A program made the translations under genes and the position numbers. Below the pieces are notes generated by a model. It was not told the origin of the DNA. It was given only the letters and a program-made list of their open reading frames with translations, and ran no database searches. Positions 16,701 to 24,536 of a stretch of 64,000 nt of DNA are shown here, piece by piece. The DNA is from Pseudescherichia sp031979925. Lineage in GTDB: Bacteria > Pseudomonadota > Gammaproteobacteria > Enterobacterales > Enterobacteriaceae. The stretch spans positions 248,001 to 312,000 of the forward strand of contig NZ_DALZFB010000001.1 in NCBI RefSeq assembly GCF_031979925.1, in the 5' to 3' direction. Each line of letters starts with the position of its first letter. Position 1 is the stretch's first letter.

Positions 16701-17511
16701 TACCGGCCGCGACCATACCCATCTGGCAACTAATAAAGAAGAGGAGAAGATCCGCTTCCGCGATATTCAGGCCCAGCCGCGCAAAATTATCTCCAGCCCG
16801 ACCTGGTCTGGCCTTGAGGATGAGCATGTCTCCTACAACGCAGGTTACACCAACGTGCATGAGCTGATCCCATGGCGCACGCTCTCCGGCCGCCAGCAGC
16901 TTTATCAGGATCACCCGTGGATGCGCGACTTCGGCGAGAGCCTGCTGGTTTACCGTCCGCCGATTGATACCCGTTCGGTGAAAGCGGTGATGGGCGAAAA
17001 GTCCAACGGTAATCCGGAGAAGGCGCTGAACTTCATCACCCCGCACCAGAAGTGGGGGATCCACTCTACCTACAGCGACAACCTGCTGATGCTGACCCTG
17101 TCACGCGGCGGCCCGATCGTCTGGATGAGCGAGGTGGATGCCAAAGAGCTGGGCATTGAGGATAACGACTGGATCGAAGCCTTCAACAGCAACGGCGCGC
17201 TTACCGCCCGTGCGGTAGTGAGCCAGCGCGTGCCCGCCGGGATGACCATGATGTACCACGCCCAGGAGCGTATCGTGAATATTCCCGGCTCGGAGATTAC
17301 CGGCCAGCGCGGCGGGATCCACAACTCGGTGACCCGTATTAGCCCGAAACCGACCCATATGATCGGCGGCTACGCCCAGCTGGCGTACGGCTTTAACTAC
17401 TATGGCACGGTCGGCTCTAACCGCGATGAGTTCGTGGTGGTCCGTAAGATGAAGAACATTAACTGGTTAGATGGCGAAAACAACGACCAGGTACAGGAGA
17501 GCGCAAAATGA
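13768..17511 (+). CDS. narG: Respiratory nitrate reductase 1, alpha subunit
   Basis: NarG is the catalytic subunit of the membrane-bound nitrate reductase, facing the cytoplasm and holding bis-molybdopterin guanine dinucleotide and the FS0 iron-sulfur cluster. The 1247-residue product has the full family length. FS0 ligands are visible as His50, Cys54 and Cys58 (THGVNCTGSCSW) and Cys93 (RGCPRG). The region YNSSYIIAWGSNVPQTRTPDAH near residue 245 belongs to the cofactor domain. There is no twin-arginine signal, as expected for a protein anchored through NarI. The gene overlaps narH by four bases (ATGA). Confidence 0.98.
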   Translation: MSKFLDRFRYFKQKGETFADGHGQIHETNRDWEDGYRSRWSHDKIVRSTHGVNCTGSCSWKIYVKNGLVTWETQQTDYPRTRPDMPNHEPRGCPRGASYSWYLYSANRLKYPLMRKRLMKMWREAKAQHSDPVDAWASIIEDADKAKSFKQARGRGGFVRSSWQEVNELIAASNVYTVKTYGPDRVAGFSPIPAMSMVSYASGARYLSLIGGTCLSFYDWYCDLPPASPQTWGEQTDVPESADWYNSSYIIAWGSNVPQTRTPDAHFFTEVRYKGTKTVAVTPDYAEIAKLCDLWLAPKQGTDAAMAMAMGHVMLREFHLDKPSQYFTDYVRRYTDMPMLVMLEERDGYYAAGRMLRAADLVDALGQENNPEWKTVACNDSGELIAPNGSIGFRWGEKGKWNLEQRDGTSGADAELRLSLLGGHDDIAEVGFPYFGNEGSEHFNRVELQNILLHKLPVKRLQLADGSTALVTTVYDLTMANYGLDRGLGDANAAASYDEVKAYTPAWAEKITGVPRAHIIRTAREFADNADKTHGRSMIIVGAGLNHWFHMDMNYRGLINMLVFCGCVGQSGGGWAHYVGQEKLRPQTGWQPLAFALDWQRPPRHMNGTSFFYNHSGQWRYETLTAQELLSPLADKSRYSGHLLDFNVRAERMGWLPSAPQLGTNPLRIAAEAEKAGMSAVDYTVKALKEGTIRFAAEQPENGKNHPRNLFIWRSNLLGSSGKGHEYMLKYLLGTENGIQGKDLGMQGGVKPEEVEWHDNGLDGKLDLVVTLDFRLSSTCLYSDIVLPTATWYEKDDMNTSDMHPFIHPLSAAVDPAWESKSDWEIYKGIAQKFSEVCVGHLGVETDVVTLPIQHDSAAELAQPLDVKDWKKGECDLIPGKTAPHIIPVERDYPATYERFTSIGPLLDKVGNGGKGIAWNTESEMDLLRKLNYTKAEGPAKGQPMLNSAIDAAEMILTLAPETNGHVAVKAWAALSEFTGRDHTHLATNKEEEKIRFRDIQAQPRKIISSPTWSGLEDEHVSYNAGYTNVHELIPWRTLSGRQQLYQDHPWMRDFGESLLVYRPPIDTRSVKAVMGEKSNGNPEKALNFITPHQKWGIHSTYSDNLLMLTLSRGGPIVWMSEVDAKELGIEDNDWIEAFNSNGALTARAVVSQRVPAGMTMMYHAQERIVNIPGSEITGQRGGIHNSVTRISPKPTHMIGGYAQLAYGFNYYGTVGSNRDEFVVVRKMKNINWLDGENNDQVQESAK

Positions 17512-19043
17512 AAATTCGTTCACAGGTAGGCATGGTGCTGAACCTTGATAAGTGCATCGGCTGTCATACCTGCTCGGTCACCTGTAAAAACGTCTGGACC
17601 AGCCGGGAAGGGATGGAGTACGCCTGGTTCAACAACGTTGAGAGCAAGCCTGGCGTGGGTTTCCCGGATGACTGGGAGAACCAGGAGAAGTGGAAGGGCG
17701 GCTGGATCCGCAAAGTGAACGGCAAGCTGCAGCCGCGCATGGGTAACCGCGCCACGCTGCTGGGTAAAATTTTCGCTAACCCGCATCTGCCGGGGATCGA
17801 TGACTACTATGAGCCGTTCGACTACGACTATCAGCATCTGCACACGGCGCCGGAGGGCAAACACCAGCCCATCGCCCGTCCGCGGTCAAAAATCAGCGGT
17901 CAGCGGATGGATAAGATCGTCAGCGGTCCGAACTGGGAGGAGATCCTCGGCGGCGAGTTTGAGAAGCGCAGCCAGGATCGGAACTTCGAGAACATGCAGA
18001 AGGCGATGTACGGGCAGTTTGAAAACACCTTCATGATGTACCTGCCACGCCTGTGTGAGCACTGCCTGAACCCAGCCTGCGTCGCCACCTGCCCGAGCGG
18101 AGCGATCTACAAGCGTGAAGAGGATGGCATTGTGCTGATCGATCAGGACAAGTGCCGCGGCTGGCGGATGTGTGTTACCGGTTGCCCCTACAAAAAGATC
18201 TACTTCAACTGGAAGAGCGGCAAGTCCGAGAAGTGCATCTTCTGTTATCCACGCATTGAGGCGGGGATGCCGACCGTCTGCTCCGAGACCTGTGTAGGAC
18301 GCATCCGTTACCTGGGCGTGCTGCTCTATGACGCGGACGCCATTGAAAACGCGGCGGCAGTAGAGAGCGAGAAAGATCTCTACCAGCGTCAGCTGGACGT
18401 CTTCCTCGACCCGAACGATCCGGCGGTTATTGCGCAGGCGCTGAAGGATGGCGTGCCGCAGAGTGTGATTGACGCCGCGCAGAAGTCGCCGGTGTGGAAA
18501 CTGGCGATGGACTGGAAGCTGGCCCTGCCACTGCACCCGGAGTATCGCACCCTGCCGATGGTCTGGTACGTGCCGCCTCTGTCACCGATCCAGTCGGCGG
18601 CCGACGCGGGCGAGCTGGGCAGCAACGGCATCCTGCCGGACGTCGAAAGCCTGCGCATTCCGGTGCAGTATCTCGCTAACCTACTGACGGCAGGCGATAC
18701 CCAGCCGGTGCTGCTGGCGCTAAAACGCATGCTGGCGATGCGTCACTACAAGCGTGCCGAGACCGTGGATAACGTCAACGATATTCGCGCCCTGGAAGAA
18801 GTAGGCTTAAGCGAAGCCCAGGCGCAGGAGATGTATCGTTATCTGGCGATTGCCAACTACGAGGATCGCTTCGTGATCCCGACCAGCCACCGCGAGCTGG
18901 CCCGGGATGCGTTCCCGGAACGTAACGGCTGCGGCTTTAGCTTCGGCGATGGCTGCCACGGCAGCGACACCAAGTTCAACCTGTTTAACAGCCGCCGTAT
19001 TGATGCCGTCGATGTGACGAAGAAAACGGAGCCGCGCCCATGA
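17508..19043 (+). CDS. narH: Respiratory nitrate reductase 1, beta subunit
   Basis: NarH carries electrons from the NarI haems to NarG through three [4Fe-4S] clusters and one [3Fe-4S] cluster. The 511 residues show the cysteine groups CIGCHTCSVTC (residues 16-26), CEHCLNPACVATCP (about 184-197), CRGWRMCVTGCP (about 217-228) and CIFCYPR (about 244-250). The tryptophan in CRGW replaces one cysteine ligand, which marks the [3Fe-4S] cluster of NarH. It overlaps narG and narJ by four bases on each side, so the operon is tightly coupled. Confidence 0.98.
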   Translation: MKIRSQVGMVLNLDKCIGCHTCSVTCKNVWTSREGMEYAWFNNVESKPGVGFPDDWENQEKWKGGWIRKVNGKLQPRMGNRATLLGKIFANPHLPGIDDYYEPFDYDYQHLHTAPEGKHQPIARPRSKISGQRMDKIVSGPNWEEILGGEFEKRSQDRNFENMQKAMYGQFENTFMMYLPRLCEHCLNPACVATCPSGAIYKREEDGIVLIDQDKCRGWRMCVTGCPYKKIYFNWKSGKSEKCIFCYPRIEAGMPTVCSETCVGRIRYLGVLLYDADAIENAAAVESEKDLYQRQLDVFLDPNDPAVIAQALKDGVPQSVIDAAQKSPVWKLAMDWKLALPLHPEYRTLPMVWYVPPLSPIQSAADAGELGSNGILPDVESLRIPVQYLANLLTAGDTQPVLLALKRMLAMRHYKRAETVDNVNDIRALEEVGLSEAQAQEMYRYLAIANYEDRFVIPTSHRELARDAFPERNGCGFSFGDGCHGSDTKFNLFNSRRIDAVDVTKKTEPRP

Positions 19044-19750
19044 TTGAACTCGTCGTGATTTCCCGTCTGCTGGAGTATCCGGATGCTGCCCTGTGGCAGC
19101 ATCAGCAGGAGCTGTTCGATGCTCTGGCGGAGACCGAGCACCTGTCGCTTAAGGATGCCCATCAGCTAAGCGTTTTTATTCGTGACCTGATGAATCAGGA
19201 TCTGCTGGATGCGCAGGCGGCCTACAGCGAGCTGTTCGATCGTGGACGCGCTACCTCGCTGCTGCTGTTTGAGCATGTGCATGGCGAATCCCGCGATCGC
19301 GGCCAGGCGATGGTGGATCTGCTGGCCCAGTACGAGCGTCAGGGCCTGGTTATCGACCGCCGCGAGCTACCGGATCATCTCCCACTCTATCTGGAGTATC
19401 TGGCGCAGCTCCCGGCAAGCGACGCGCTGGCGGGACTGGAGGATATCGCCCCGATTCTGGCCCTGCTCAACGCCCGTTTGCAACAGCGTGAAAGCCGCTA
19501 TGCCAGCCTGTTTGAGCTGCTGCTGCGGCTGGCCAAAACCGACGTCGACCGGGAGAAGGTCGGTGAGAAAATTGCCGGTGAAGCCCGGGACGATACCCCC
19601 CAGGCGCTGGATGCCGTCTGGGAGGAGGAGCAGGTGAAATTCTTCGCCGACCAGGGCTGCGGTGAGTCTGAGATCGCCTCTCATCAGCGCCGCTTCGCCG
19701 GTGCGGTGGCCCCGCAATATTTGAATATCACAACCGGAGGACAGCAATAA
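19040..19750 (+). CDS. narJ: Nitrate reductase molybdenum cofactor assembly chaperone
   Basis: NarJ is a system-specific cytoplasmic chaperone that binds the NarG N-terminus, helps insert the FS0 cluster and molybdenum cofactor, and holds the NarGH complex until it attaches to NarI. It is not part of the final enzyme. The 236-residue, mainly helical product has the TorD/NarJ-type core with ISRLLEYPD near the start and DHLPLYLEYLAQLP near residue 112. It overlaps narH by four bases, and its TAA shares one base with the narI ATG. Confidence 0.96.
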   Translation: MIELVVISRLLEYPDAALWQHQQELFDALAETEHLSLKDAHQLSVFIRDLMNQDLLDAQAAYSELFDRGRATSLLLFEHVHGESRDRGQAMVDLLAQYERQGLVIDRRELPDHLPLYLEYLAQLPASDALAGLEDIAPILALLNARLQQRESRYASLFELLLRLAKTDVDREKVGEKIAGEARDDTPQALDAVWEEEQVKFFADQGCGESEIASHQRRFAGAVAPQYLNITTGGQQ

Positions 19751-20427
19751 TGCAGTTCCTTAATATGTTCTTCTATGACATCTATCCCTATATTGCAGGC
19801 ACGGTGTTTCTTGTCGGCAGCTGGCTGCGCTATGACTACGGGCAGTACACCTGGCGGGCAGGCTCCAGCCAGATGCTGGATCGCAAAGGAATGAACATGG
19901 CCTCGAACCTGTTCCATATCGGGATTATCGGGATCTTTGCCGGTCACCTGGTGGGGATGCTCACTCCGCACTGGATGTATGAGTCCTTTCTACCGATTGA
20001 CGTTAAACAGAAGCTGGCGATGATTGCCGGGGGCGTGTTCGGCATCATGACGCTGGTAGGCGGCCTGCTGCTGCTTAAGCGCCGCCTCTTTAGCCCACGC
20101 GTGCGTGCCACCACGACGACGGCAGATATCCTGATCCTGACCCTGCTGATGGTGCAGTGTACGCTGGGCCTGCTGACGATTCCGTTCTCGGCCCAGCATA
20201 TGGACGGGAGTGAAATGATGAAGCTGGTGGGTTGGGCGCAGTCTATCGTAACCTTCCATGGCGGGGCATCGTCGAACCTTGACGGGGTAGCATTCATTTT
20301 CCGTGTGCATCTGGTGCTGGGGATGACGCTGTTCCTGCTCTTCCCGTTCTCGCGCCTGGTGCATATCTGGAGCGCGCCGGTAGAGTACCTGACGCGCAAA
20401 TACCAGGTTGTACGCGCCCGTCGCTAA
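19750..20427 (+). CDS. narI: Respiratory nitrate reductase 1, gamma subunit (cytochrome b)
   Basis: NarI is the diheme cytochrome b membrane anchor that oxidises quinol at the periplasmic side and passes electrons to NarH. The 225-residue product has five membrane helices and the conserved haem histidines expected around residues 56, 66, 187 and 205 (FHIGIIGIFAGHLVG; FRVHLVLGM; RLVHIWSAP). It is the last gene of narGHJI. Its stop overlaps the stop of the convergent exporter gene by three bases, and the operon terminator lies inside that neighbour. Confidence 0.98.
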   Translation: MQFLNMFFYDIYPYIAGTVFLVGSWLRYDYGQYTWRAGSSQMLDRKGMNMASNLFHIGIIGIFAGHLVGMLTPHWMYESFLPIDVKQKLAMIAGGVFGIMTLVGGLLLLKRRLFSPRVRATTTTADILILTLLMVQCTLGLLTIPFSAQHMDGSEMMKLVGWAQSIVTFHGGASSNLDGVAFIFRVHLVLGMTLFLLFPFSRLVHIWSAPVEYLTRKYQVVRARR

Positions 20428-21323
20428 TTGGCTTCCTGTTTAACTCCAACCTCGCTGCGGCGAGGTTTTTTTTCGCCCCAGCCAAGATTGTTTCCCGCCG
20501 CCGCGAGAAGGATCAGCACCCCGCCTGCCAGCTGGGTGACGCTGAGGGTATGTCCAAAGACCAGGTTATCCACCACAATCGCCACCACCGGATAAATAAA
20601 CGACAGCGATCCAATAATCGGGGTAGGCAGTTTCTGAATCGCGCTATAGAGCAGCTGATACATGACGCCGGTGTGGACGATGCCGAGGGTCAACAGGATC
20701 CCCCAGGGAAACTCTCGGGAGAAAACCGGCATCTGCGCCAGCGGCAGCAGCATTACCACGCCCGTAAGCACCTGTATAAAGGCGATGTGCTGCGGTGGAA
20801 TAGGGCGCAGCTTGCGCGTGATCATCGCGGTGAGGGCATAGAAGAAGGCTGCGCCCAGCGCCAGGGCGATCCCCATCAGCCAGCCGGCGGCATGGCCCTG
20901 CGTTAGCTCGCTGGAGAGCAGGATTACCACGCCGACAAAGGCGAGAATCAGCCAGCCCCATTTCACCAGGCTGACCCGCTCTCCAAACAGCATGCCCATC
21001 AGCACCAGCATAAAGGGTTGTGTGTTGTAGACCACGGTTGCCAGTCCAATAGAGACGCGCTCGTAGGCGGCGAACAGCAGCAGCCAGTTAATGACCAGCG
21101 CCACGCCGCCGAGGATGGCAAGAGTCAGGGTTACCCGCGTTAAACGGCTGAAAGGCTGTTTGCTAAGGCGGATAAAGAGATAGAGCGCTATAGCGCCGAT
21201 AGCACAGCGCCAGAAAACGACTTCCGTTACTGGCAGGCCGGAGAGTAAAACAAAGGCACCGATGGAGCCGGAAATTAGCATCGCCAGACTCATCTGCCAG
21301 ACGCCTTTTTGTATATCGCGCAT
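20424..21323 (-). CDS. EamA/DMT-family transporter
   Basis: The 299-residue product has about ten membrane helices arranged as two EamA repeats (residues about 10-135 and 150-285), typical of drug/metabolite exporters. Segments such as VVFWRCAIGAIALYLF, GLATVVYNTQPFMLVLMG and SLSFIYPVVAIVVDNLVFG are characteristic. Many family members export amino acids or related metabolites; the substrate cannot be read. The ATG has an excellent GGAGG upstream. The gene is divergent from an Lrp/AsnC regulator 106 bp away, which suggests that the regulator controls it in response to an amino acid. The cytoplasmic tail KKPRRSEVGVKQEAN overlaps the narGHJI terminator. Confidence 0.88.
   Translation of the reverse strand: MRDIQKGVWQMSLAMLISGSIGAFVLLSGLPVTEVVFWRCAIGAIALYLFIRLSKQPFSRLTRVTLTLAILGGVALVINWLLLFAAYERVSIGLATVVYNTQPFMLVLMGMLFGERVSLVKWGWLILAFVGVVILLSSELTQGHAAGWLMGIALALGAAFFYALTAMITRKLRPIPPQHIAFIQVLTGVVMLLPLAQMPVFSREFPWGILLTLGIVHTGVMYQLLYSAIQKLPTPIIGSLSFIYPVVAIVVDNLVFGHTLSVTQLAGGVLILLAAAGNNLGWGEKKPRRSEVGVKQEAN
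20448..20473 (+). terminator. narGHJI terminator located inside the convergent gene
   Basis: AACCTCG and CGAGGTT form a seven-base stem with a six-base loop, followed by T residues. It starts 20 bp after the narI stop and lies within the 3' coding part of the DMT exporter on the other strand, where it encodes part of its charged C-terminal tail. Confidence 0.85.
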
Positions 21324-21429
21324 ATCTACCTCCTCGTTTGATACTCTATTATTAGAAAACTAAGCGTGGTTTGATATAACCTTAATAAGGTGATTGACGT
21401 ATTTATCTTTTATAAATTAGGTGAAGTTT
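21324..21429. promoter_or_regulatory. Shared promoter region of the DMT exporter and Lrp-type regulator
   Basis: This 106 bp divergent region is strongly A/T-rich and includes ACCTTAATAAGGT (21379-21391), an imperfect palindrome with perfect ACCTTA/TAAGGT arms. Such a site is a plausible operator for the adjacent Lrp/AsnC regulator. The assignment is an inference from position and symmetry. Confidence 0.5.
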
Positions 21430-21873
21430 ATGGATTACCTTATCGATGAGATTGATCGCCAAATCGTCGGTTGTCTGGCAGAAGATGCACGCATGTCGCT
21501 GAAGGTGCTAAGCGCCAGAGTCGGATTAACCTCGCCCAGCACGGCGGAAAGAGTAAAGCGCCTTGAAGAGCGCGGGGTTATTCAGGGATATGGCGCGCAC
21601 GTTAACCTTGCTGCGCTGGGCTATACGCTACAGGCGCTGGTTCGGGTTCGACCCATGCCGGGCATGCTGCATAAGGTCGATAAAATGATCCAGGCGATAC
21701 CGGAGTGTATTGAGTGCGACAAGGTAACCGGGGAGGATTGCTTCGTGATGCGCCTGGTTGTGCGCTCAATAGAGCAGTTGGATGAGCTGCTGGATGGCCT
21801 GGCGGAGTACGCCCAGAGCAACACCGCAATCGTCAAAAGCTCGCCGGTTAAGCGCCGTCTGCCGCCGATATGA
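21430..21873 (+). CDS. Lrp/AsnC-family transcriptional regulator
   Basis: The 147-residue product has an N-terminal HTH (LIDEIDRQIVGCLAEDARMS, then LSARVGLTSPSTAERVKRLEERGVIQGYG) and a C-terminal RAM ligand-binding domain (about residues 65-140, with KVTGEDCFVMRLVVRS). Members bind amino acids and usually control a neighbouring transport or catabolic gene. I start it at ATG 21430 because AGGTGA lies five bases upstream; a GTG at 21421 is open but lacks a better site. The divergent DMT exporter is the obvious target. Confidence 0.9.
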   Translation: MDYLIDEIDRQIVGCLAEDARMSLKVLSARVGLTSPSTAERVKRLEERGVIQGYGAHVNLAALGYTLQALVRVRPMPGMLHKVDKMIQAIPECIECDKVTGEDCFVMRLVVRSIEQLDELLDGLAEYAQSNTAIVKSSPVKRRLPPI

Positions 21874-21886
21874 TGTTGGAGGCAAC

Positions 21887-21919
21887 GCCGGGTGGCGGCT
21901 TCGCCTGACCCGGCCTACG
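21887..21919. repeat. REP palindrome downstream of the Lrp-type gene
   Basis: GCCGGGTGGCGGCTTCGCC followed by TGACCCGGCCTACG has the REP/PU structure with the terminal GGCCTACG box. Together with the oppositely oriented copy at 21949-21978 it forms a small BIME. Confidence 0.8.
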
Positions 21920-21948
21920 TCCTCGAATCGACAGGGTGCCACGATAGT

Positions 21949-21978
21949 GTAGCCCCGGTAAGCGCAGCGCCACCGGGG
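21949..21978. repeat. REP palindrome, opposite orientation
   Basis: GTAGCCCCGGTAAGC followed by GCAGCGCCACCGGGG is a REP copy facing the one at 21887-21919, 30 bp away. Confidence 0.75.
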
Positions 21979-21987
21979 AGATCGACG

Positions 21988-22105
21988 CGGAGTGGGGGAA
22001 CGATTACTCGGTGCTCCGCACCTCGCCCTTCGGGTCGTTGCCTGACGGCAACGCTTTCTCGCTGTCGCTCGAATCGAACCTTAGTCGAAGCTTCTCATCC
22101 TTCCC
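21988..22105 (-). ncRNA. RtT-type repeat unit, downstream copy
   Basis: This unit resembles the one at 22274-22393 in its landmarks: a degenerate tRNA-Tyr 3'-end copy (GTGGGGGAACGATT), GTTGCCTGACGGCAACG, TCGCTCGAATCGAACC and TTAGTCGAAGCTTC. In E. coli the tyrT transcript carries related 178-bp repeats that include the last 19 bases of the tRNA and release RtT RNA. On the minus strand it lies after the second tRNA-Tyr, where the E. coli repeats sit. Confidence 0.65.
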
Positions 22106-22163
22106 TGCACGGAATGGCATGCGGCTTTGAGGTTTGATTTAGATGGGGTGCTTTATAAGGAGA

Positions 22164-22248
<85 letters not shown>

Positions 22249-22273
22249 AGGGGTGATATCTTGCTTGTAGAGA

Positions 22274-22393
22274 TGGTGGTGGGGGAAGGATTATTCGTCG
22301 CTTCGCTCCTCACCCTTCGGGCCGTTGCCTGAAGGCAACGTTCTCTCGCTCTCGCTCGAGTCGAACCTTAGTCGAAGGTTCTTACCCTTCCCC
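22274..22393 (-). ncRNA. RtT-type repeat unit between the two tRNA-Tyr genes
   Basis: Positions 22274-22292 are an exact copy of the last 19 bases of the tRNA-Tyr genes (TGGTGGTGGGGGAAGGATT on the plus strand). Beyond them lie CCGTTGCCTGAAGGCAACG, an inverted repeat, and TCGAACCTTAGTCGAAGG. This is the structure of the E. coli tyrT repeats from which RtT RNA is processed. Here one unit lies inside the spacer between the tRNAs. The RNA product and its role are inferred from that locus. Confidence 0.7.
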
Positions 22394-22450
22394 GATAAGT
22401 GCATATGTCAGCTTCACTCATCAGGTTTACCACACTGCTGTGGTGAATAA

Positions 22451-22535
<85 letters not shown>

Positions 22536-22582
22536 ACGGGGTAATGCTGGTACTGGCCTGCTTCCCTTGGGAAGCGGGGCGC

Positions 22583-22610
22583 ATCATATCAAATGACGCG
22601 CCGCTGTAAA
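22583..22610 (-). promoter_or_regulatory. tyrT-type stable RNA promoter
   Basis: On the minus strand TTTACA (22610-22605) and TATGAT (22588-22583) are separated by 16 bp and followed by the GC-rich discriminator GCGCCCCGC, as in the E. coli tyrT promoter. This arrangement is typical of stringently controlled promoters. The A/T-rich segment upstream (22611-22680) is where Fis sites would lie. Confidence 0.85.
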
Positions 22611-22692
22611 GCATTCCTTTCATGAAAATGAATCGTTTGCATGCTTTTTACGCGCACTGCGCTAATGCTAAACAATTCATTTCATGTGTCGC

Positions 22693-23535
22693 TTACAGAA
22701 TAATTGTTCGGTTGCCGTAGACAAATACCCGCTGGCCCAGAACTTCATATAGCGCCCGGCTGAGCACGTTCTTCTCTACGTCACGTCCGGCACGCATCAT
22801 ATCTTCAGCAGTGTAGGTATGATCGACGTGAATAACGTCCTGCATAATAATCGGACCCTCATCCAGATTATCATTCACATAGTGCGCGGTCGCACCAATG
22901 ATCTTCACGCCGCGCTCGTAGGCCTGGTGATAAGGGCGGGCACCAATAAACGCCGGTAAGAACGAGTGGTGAATATTAATGATCTTATTCGGGAAGCGGG
23001 CCACAAAGGTCGGCGTCAGCACGCGCATATATTTCGCCAGTACCACATAGTCCGGCTCATAGGCTTCAATCGCCTGAGCCATCCTCTCGTCATGATCTTC
23101 TCGAGTCAGCCCTTCATGGCTTACCAGCTCGAAAGGAATATCAAAACGCTCTACCAGCGTGCGCAGCGTTTCATGGTTACCAATCACGGCGGCAATCTCT
23201 ACGTCAAGGCCGCCATAGTTAGCCTTCATCAGCAGATCGCCCAGACAGTGAGCCTCTTTCGTCACCAGGATCACGATGCGGCGACGTCCGGCAGGGGTTA
23301 ACTCTCGCACGGAACCTTCAGGCAGGGCGCTGTCGAGATCCGCCAGTAGGGTCGCATCGTTAAAGATCCCCTCCAGCTCGGTACGCATAAAGAAGCGCCC
23401 GGTACGGTGATCGACAAACTCATTGTTCTGCACAATGTTAAGTTCGTGCTTGTAACAGATATTGGTGATGCGTGCGATAAGCCCTTTCTGGTCGGGACAG
23501 ATGGTACGCAGAACTTTTCGTTGTAGTGAATGCAT
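22693..23535 (-). CDS. purU: Formyltetrahydrofolate deformylase
   Basis: PurU hydrolyses 10-formyltetrahydrofolate to formate and tetrahydrofolate, balancing one-carbon pools and supplying formate to PurT. The 280-residue product has an N-terminal ACT domain (TICPDQKGLIARITNICYKH, about residues 11-30), which fits the known methionine/glycine control, and a C-terminal formyltransferase fold. The catalytic Asn-His-Asp set is visible in IINIHHSFLPAFIGARPY (about 200-217) and DNLDEGPII. It lies downstream of ychJ on the same strand and just after the tRNA-Tyr promoter region. Confidence 0.97.
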   Translation of the reverse strand: MHSLQRKVLRTICPDQKGLIARITNICYKHELNIVQNNEFVDHRTGRFFMRTELEGIFNDATLLADLDSALPEGSVRELTPAGRRRIVILVTKEAHCLGDLLMKANYGGLDVEIAAVIGNHETLRTLVERFDIPFELVSHEGLTREDHDERMAQAIEAYEPDYVVLAKYMRVLTPTFVARFPNKIINIHHSFLPAFIGARPYHQAYERGVKIIGATAHYVNDNLDEGPIIMQDVIHVDHTYTAEDMMRAGRDVEKNVLSRALYEVLGQRVFVYGNRTIIL

Positions 23536-23580
23536 TGCCGGGTAAATCCTTGACGTGTTTGCTATGAGGTGCCGCTGGTC

Positions 23581-24039
23581 TTATTGCCCGCAACACTTTT
23601 TAAATTTTTTTCCCGAACCGCAGGGGCAGGGATCGTTACGGCCAAACTGGGGCCGGGTGCCATCAATATAATACCACTGGCCATTTTCTTTTAAGAACCT
23701 GGAGCGCTCGATAATAGCACCCGTTTTGCCTTTCTCATTAAAGCGGGCCACAAAACTGACAAACCCTTCGCTGCTGTGACTGCCCTCAGCCTGCTCAAAG
23801 ATCGTCAGGCCCAACCACTCAGTATTGGCAAAACCTGCCTCGATCTCCTGACGGAACGTCCCAGCCTGACAGGAGGGGTGCCAGGTCTGAATCAGGTAGT
23901 CTGCGCGCTTTTCTACAAAAGCCGTATAGCGCGAGCGCATTAGCTGCCCAGGATTGGACACAATCAGTTTTCCAGACAGATAAGGCTGGCAACATAAGCT
24001 ATACTCCAGTGCGCTACCGCAGGGACAACGGTTTGACAA
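23581..24039 (-). CDS. ychJ: UPF0225 family protein YchJ (SEC-C motifs)
   Basis: The 152-residue product carries two SEC-C-type zinc motifs, CPCGSALEYSLCC at the N-terminus and CPCGSGKKFKKCCG at the C-terminus. Between them is an NTF2-like YchJ core (LMRSRYTAFVEKRADYLIQTWHPS, then GAIIERSRFLKENG). Its function is not established. The start is a TTG at 24039 with AGGA eight bases upstream, giving the same length as the E. coli protein, which as I recall also has a non-ATG start. purU follows 45 bp downstream on the same strand. Confidence 0.93.
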   Translation of the reverse strand: MSNRCPCGSALEYSLCCQPYLSGKLIVSNPGQLMRSRYTAFVEKRADYLIQTWHPSCQAGTFRQEIEAGFANTEWLGLTIFEQAEGSHSSEGFVSFVARFNEKGKTGAIIERSRFLKENGQWYYIDGTRPQFGRNDPCPCGSGKKFKKCCGQ

Positions 24040-24536
24040 AATAGGTATCCTGAATAAATGAGAGCGCAGACGCGCCTTTACCGCACTATGTTAACTGAGC
24101 GATGCCCATGACGCTATGCCAGGAGAGTTTGGGAGAAGAGATATTCCTCAGGACTGGTCATATGGTCAAAAATTTAGTACGTTCGGCATAGATTATTGGC
24201 ATACAGCGTTGAGAGATGCATTTTTGCCGCCGTGATGTATTAGCATCATGACGTTTCTGGTTCAGGCACTTACGCATGGCGTATCACTGCCGTAATGCGC
24301 AAGACGGGCCTGGGATCTTGATGAACCTATTTGTCCTGTCTTTTTGCCGGCCTCGTGTGCGGCAGCGCGTATTGCTGTTTTTGAGCAAGCCGAGGGATGT
24401 TATTGGGCGAATTGTAACCACTCGGTGCACATAAAATGTTTGAGCACGTAGTTTTTCGCTTTCTTAAGCAAAATCTGACAGGCGGTAGTCGCAATAGCGT
24501 GCCACTATTGAACTATCGTAAGGCAGGGGAGAGAAC
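24040..24536. other. Intergenic region between ychJ and rssB; rssA absent
   Basis: These 497 bp hold no credible reading frame and no recognisable remnant of rssA, which lies between ychJ and rssB in E. coli K-12. The region must contain divergent promoters for ychJ and rssB. A short inverted repeat TGATGTATTAGCATCA lies at about 24234-24249. Nothing else can be assigned. Confidence 0.6.

Noticed and set aside
15085..17064. Long open frame (659 codons) on the minus strand
   Set aside because: It lies entirely antisense to narG, whose protein is certain, and the translation has no recognisable domain. It is a shadow of GC-rich codon use.
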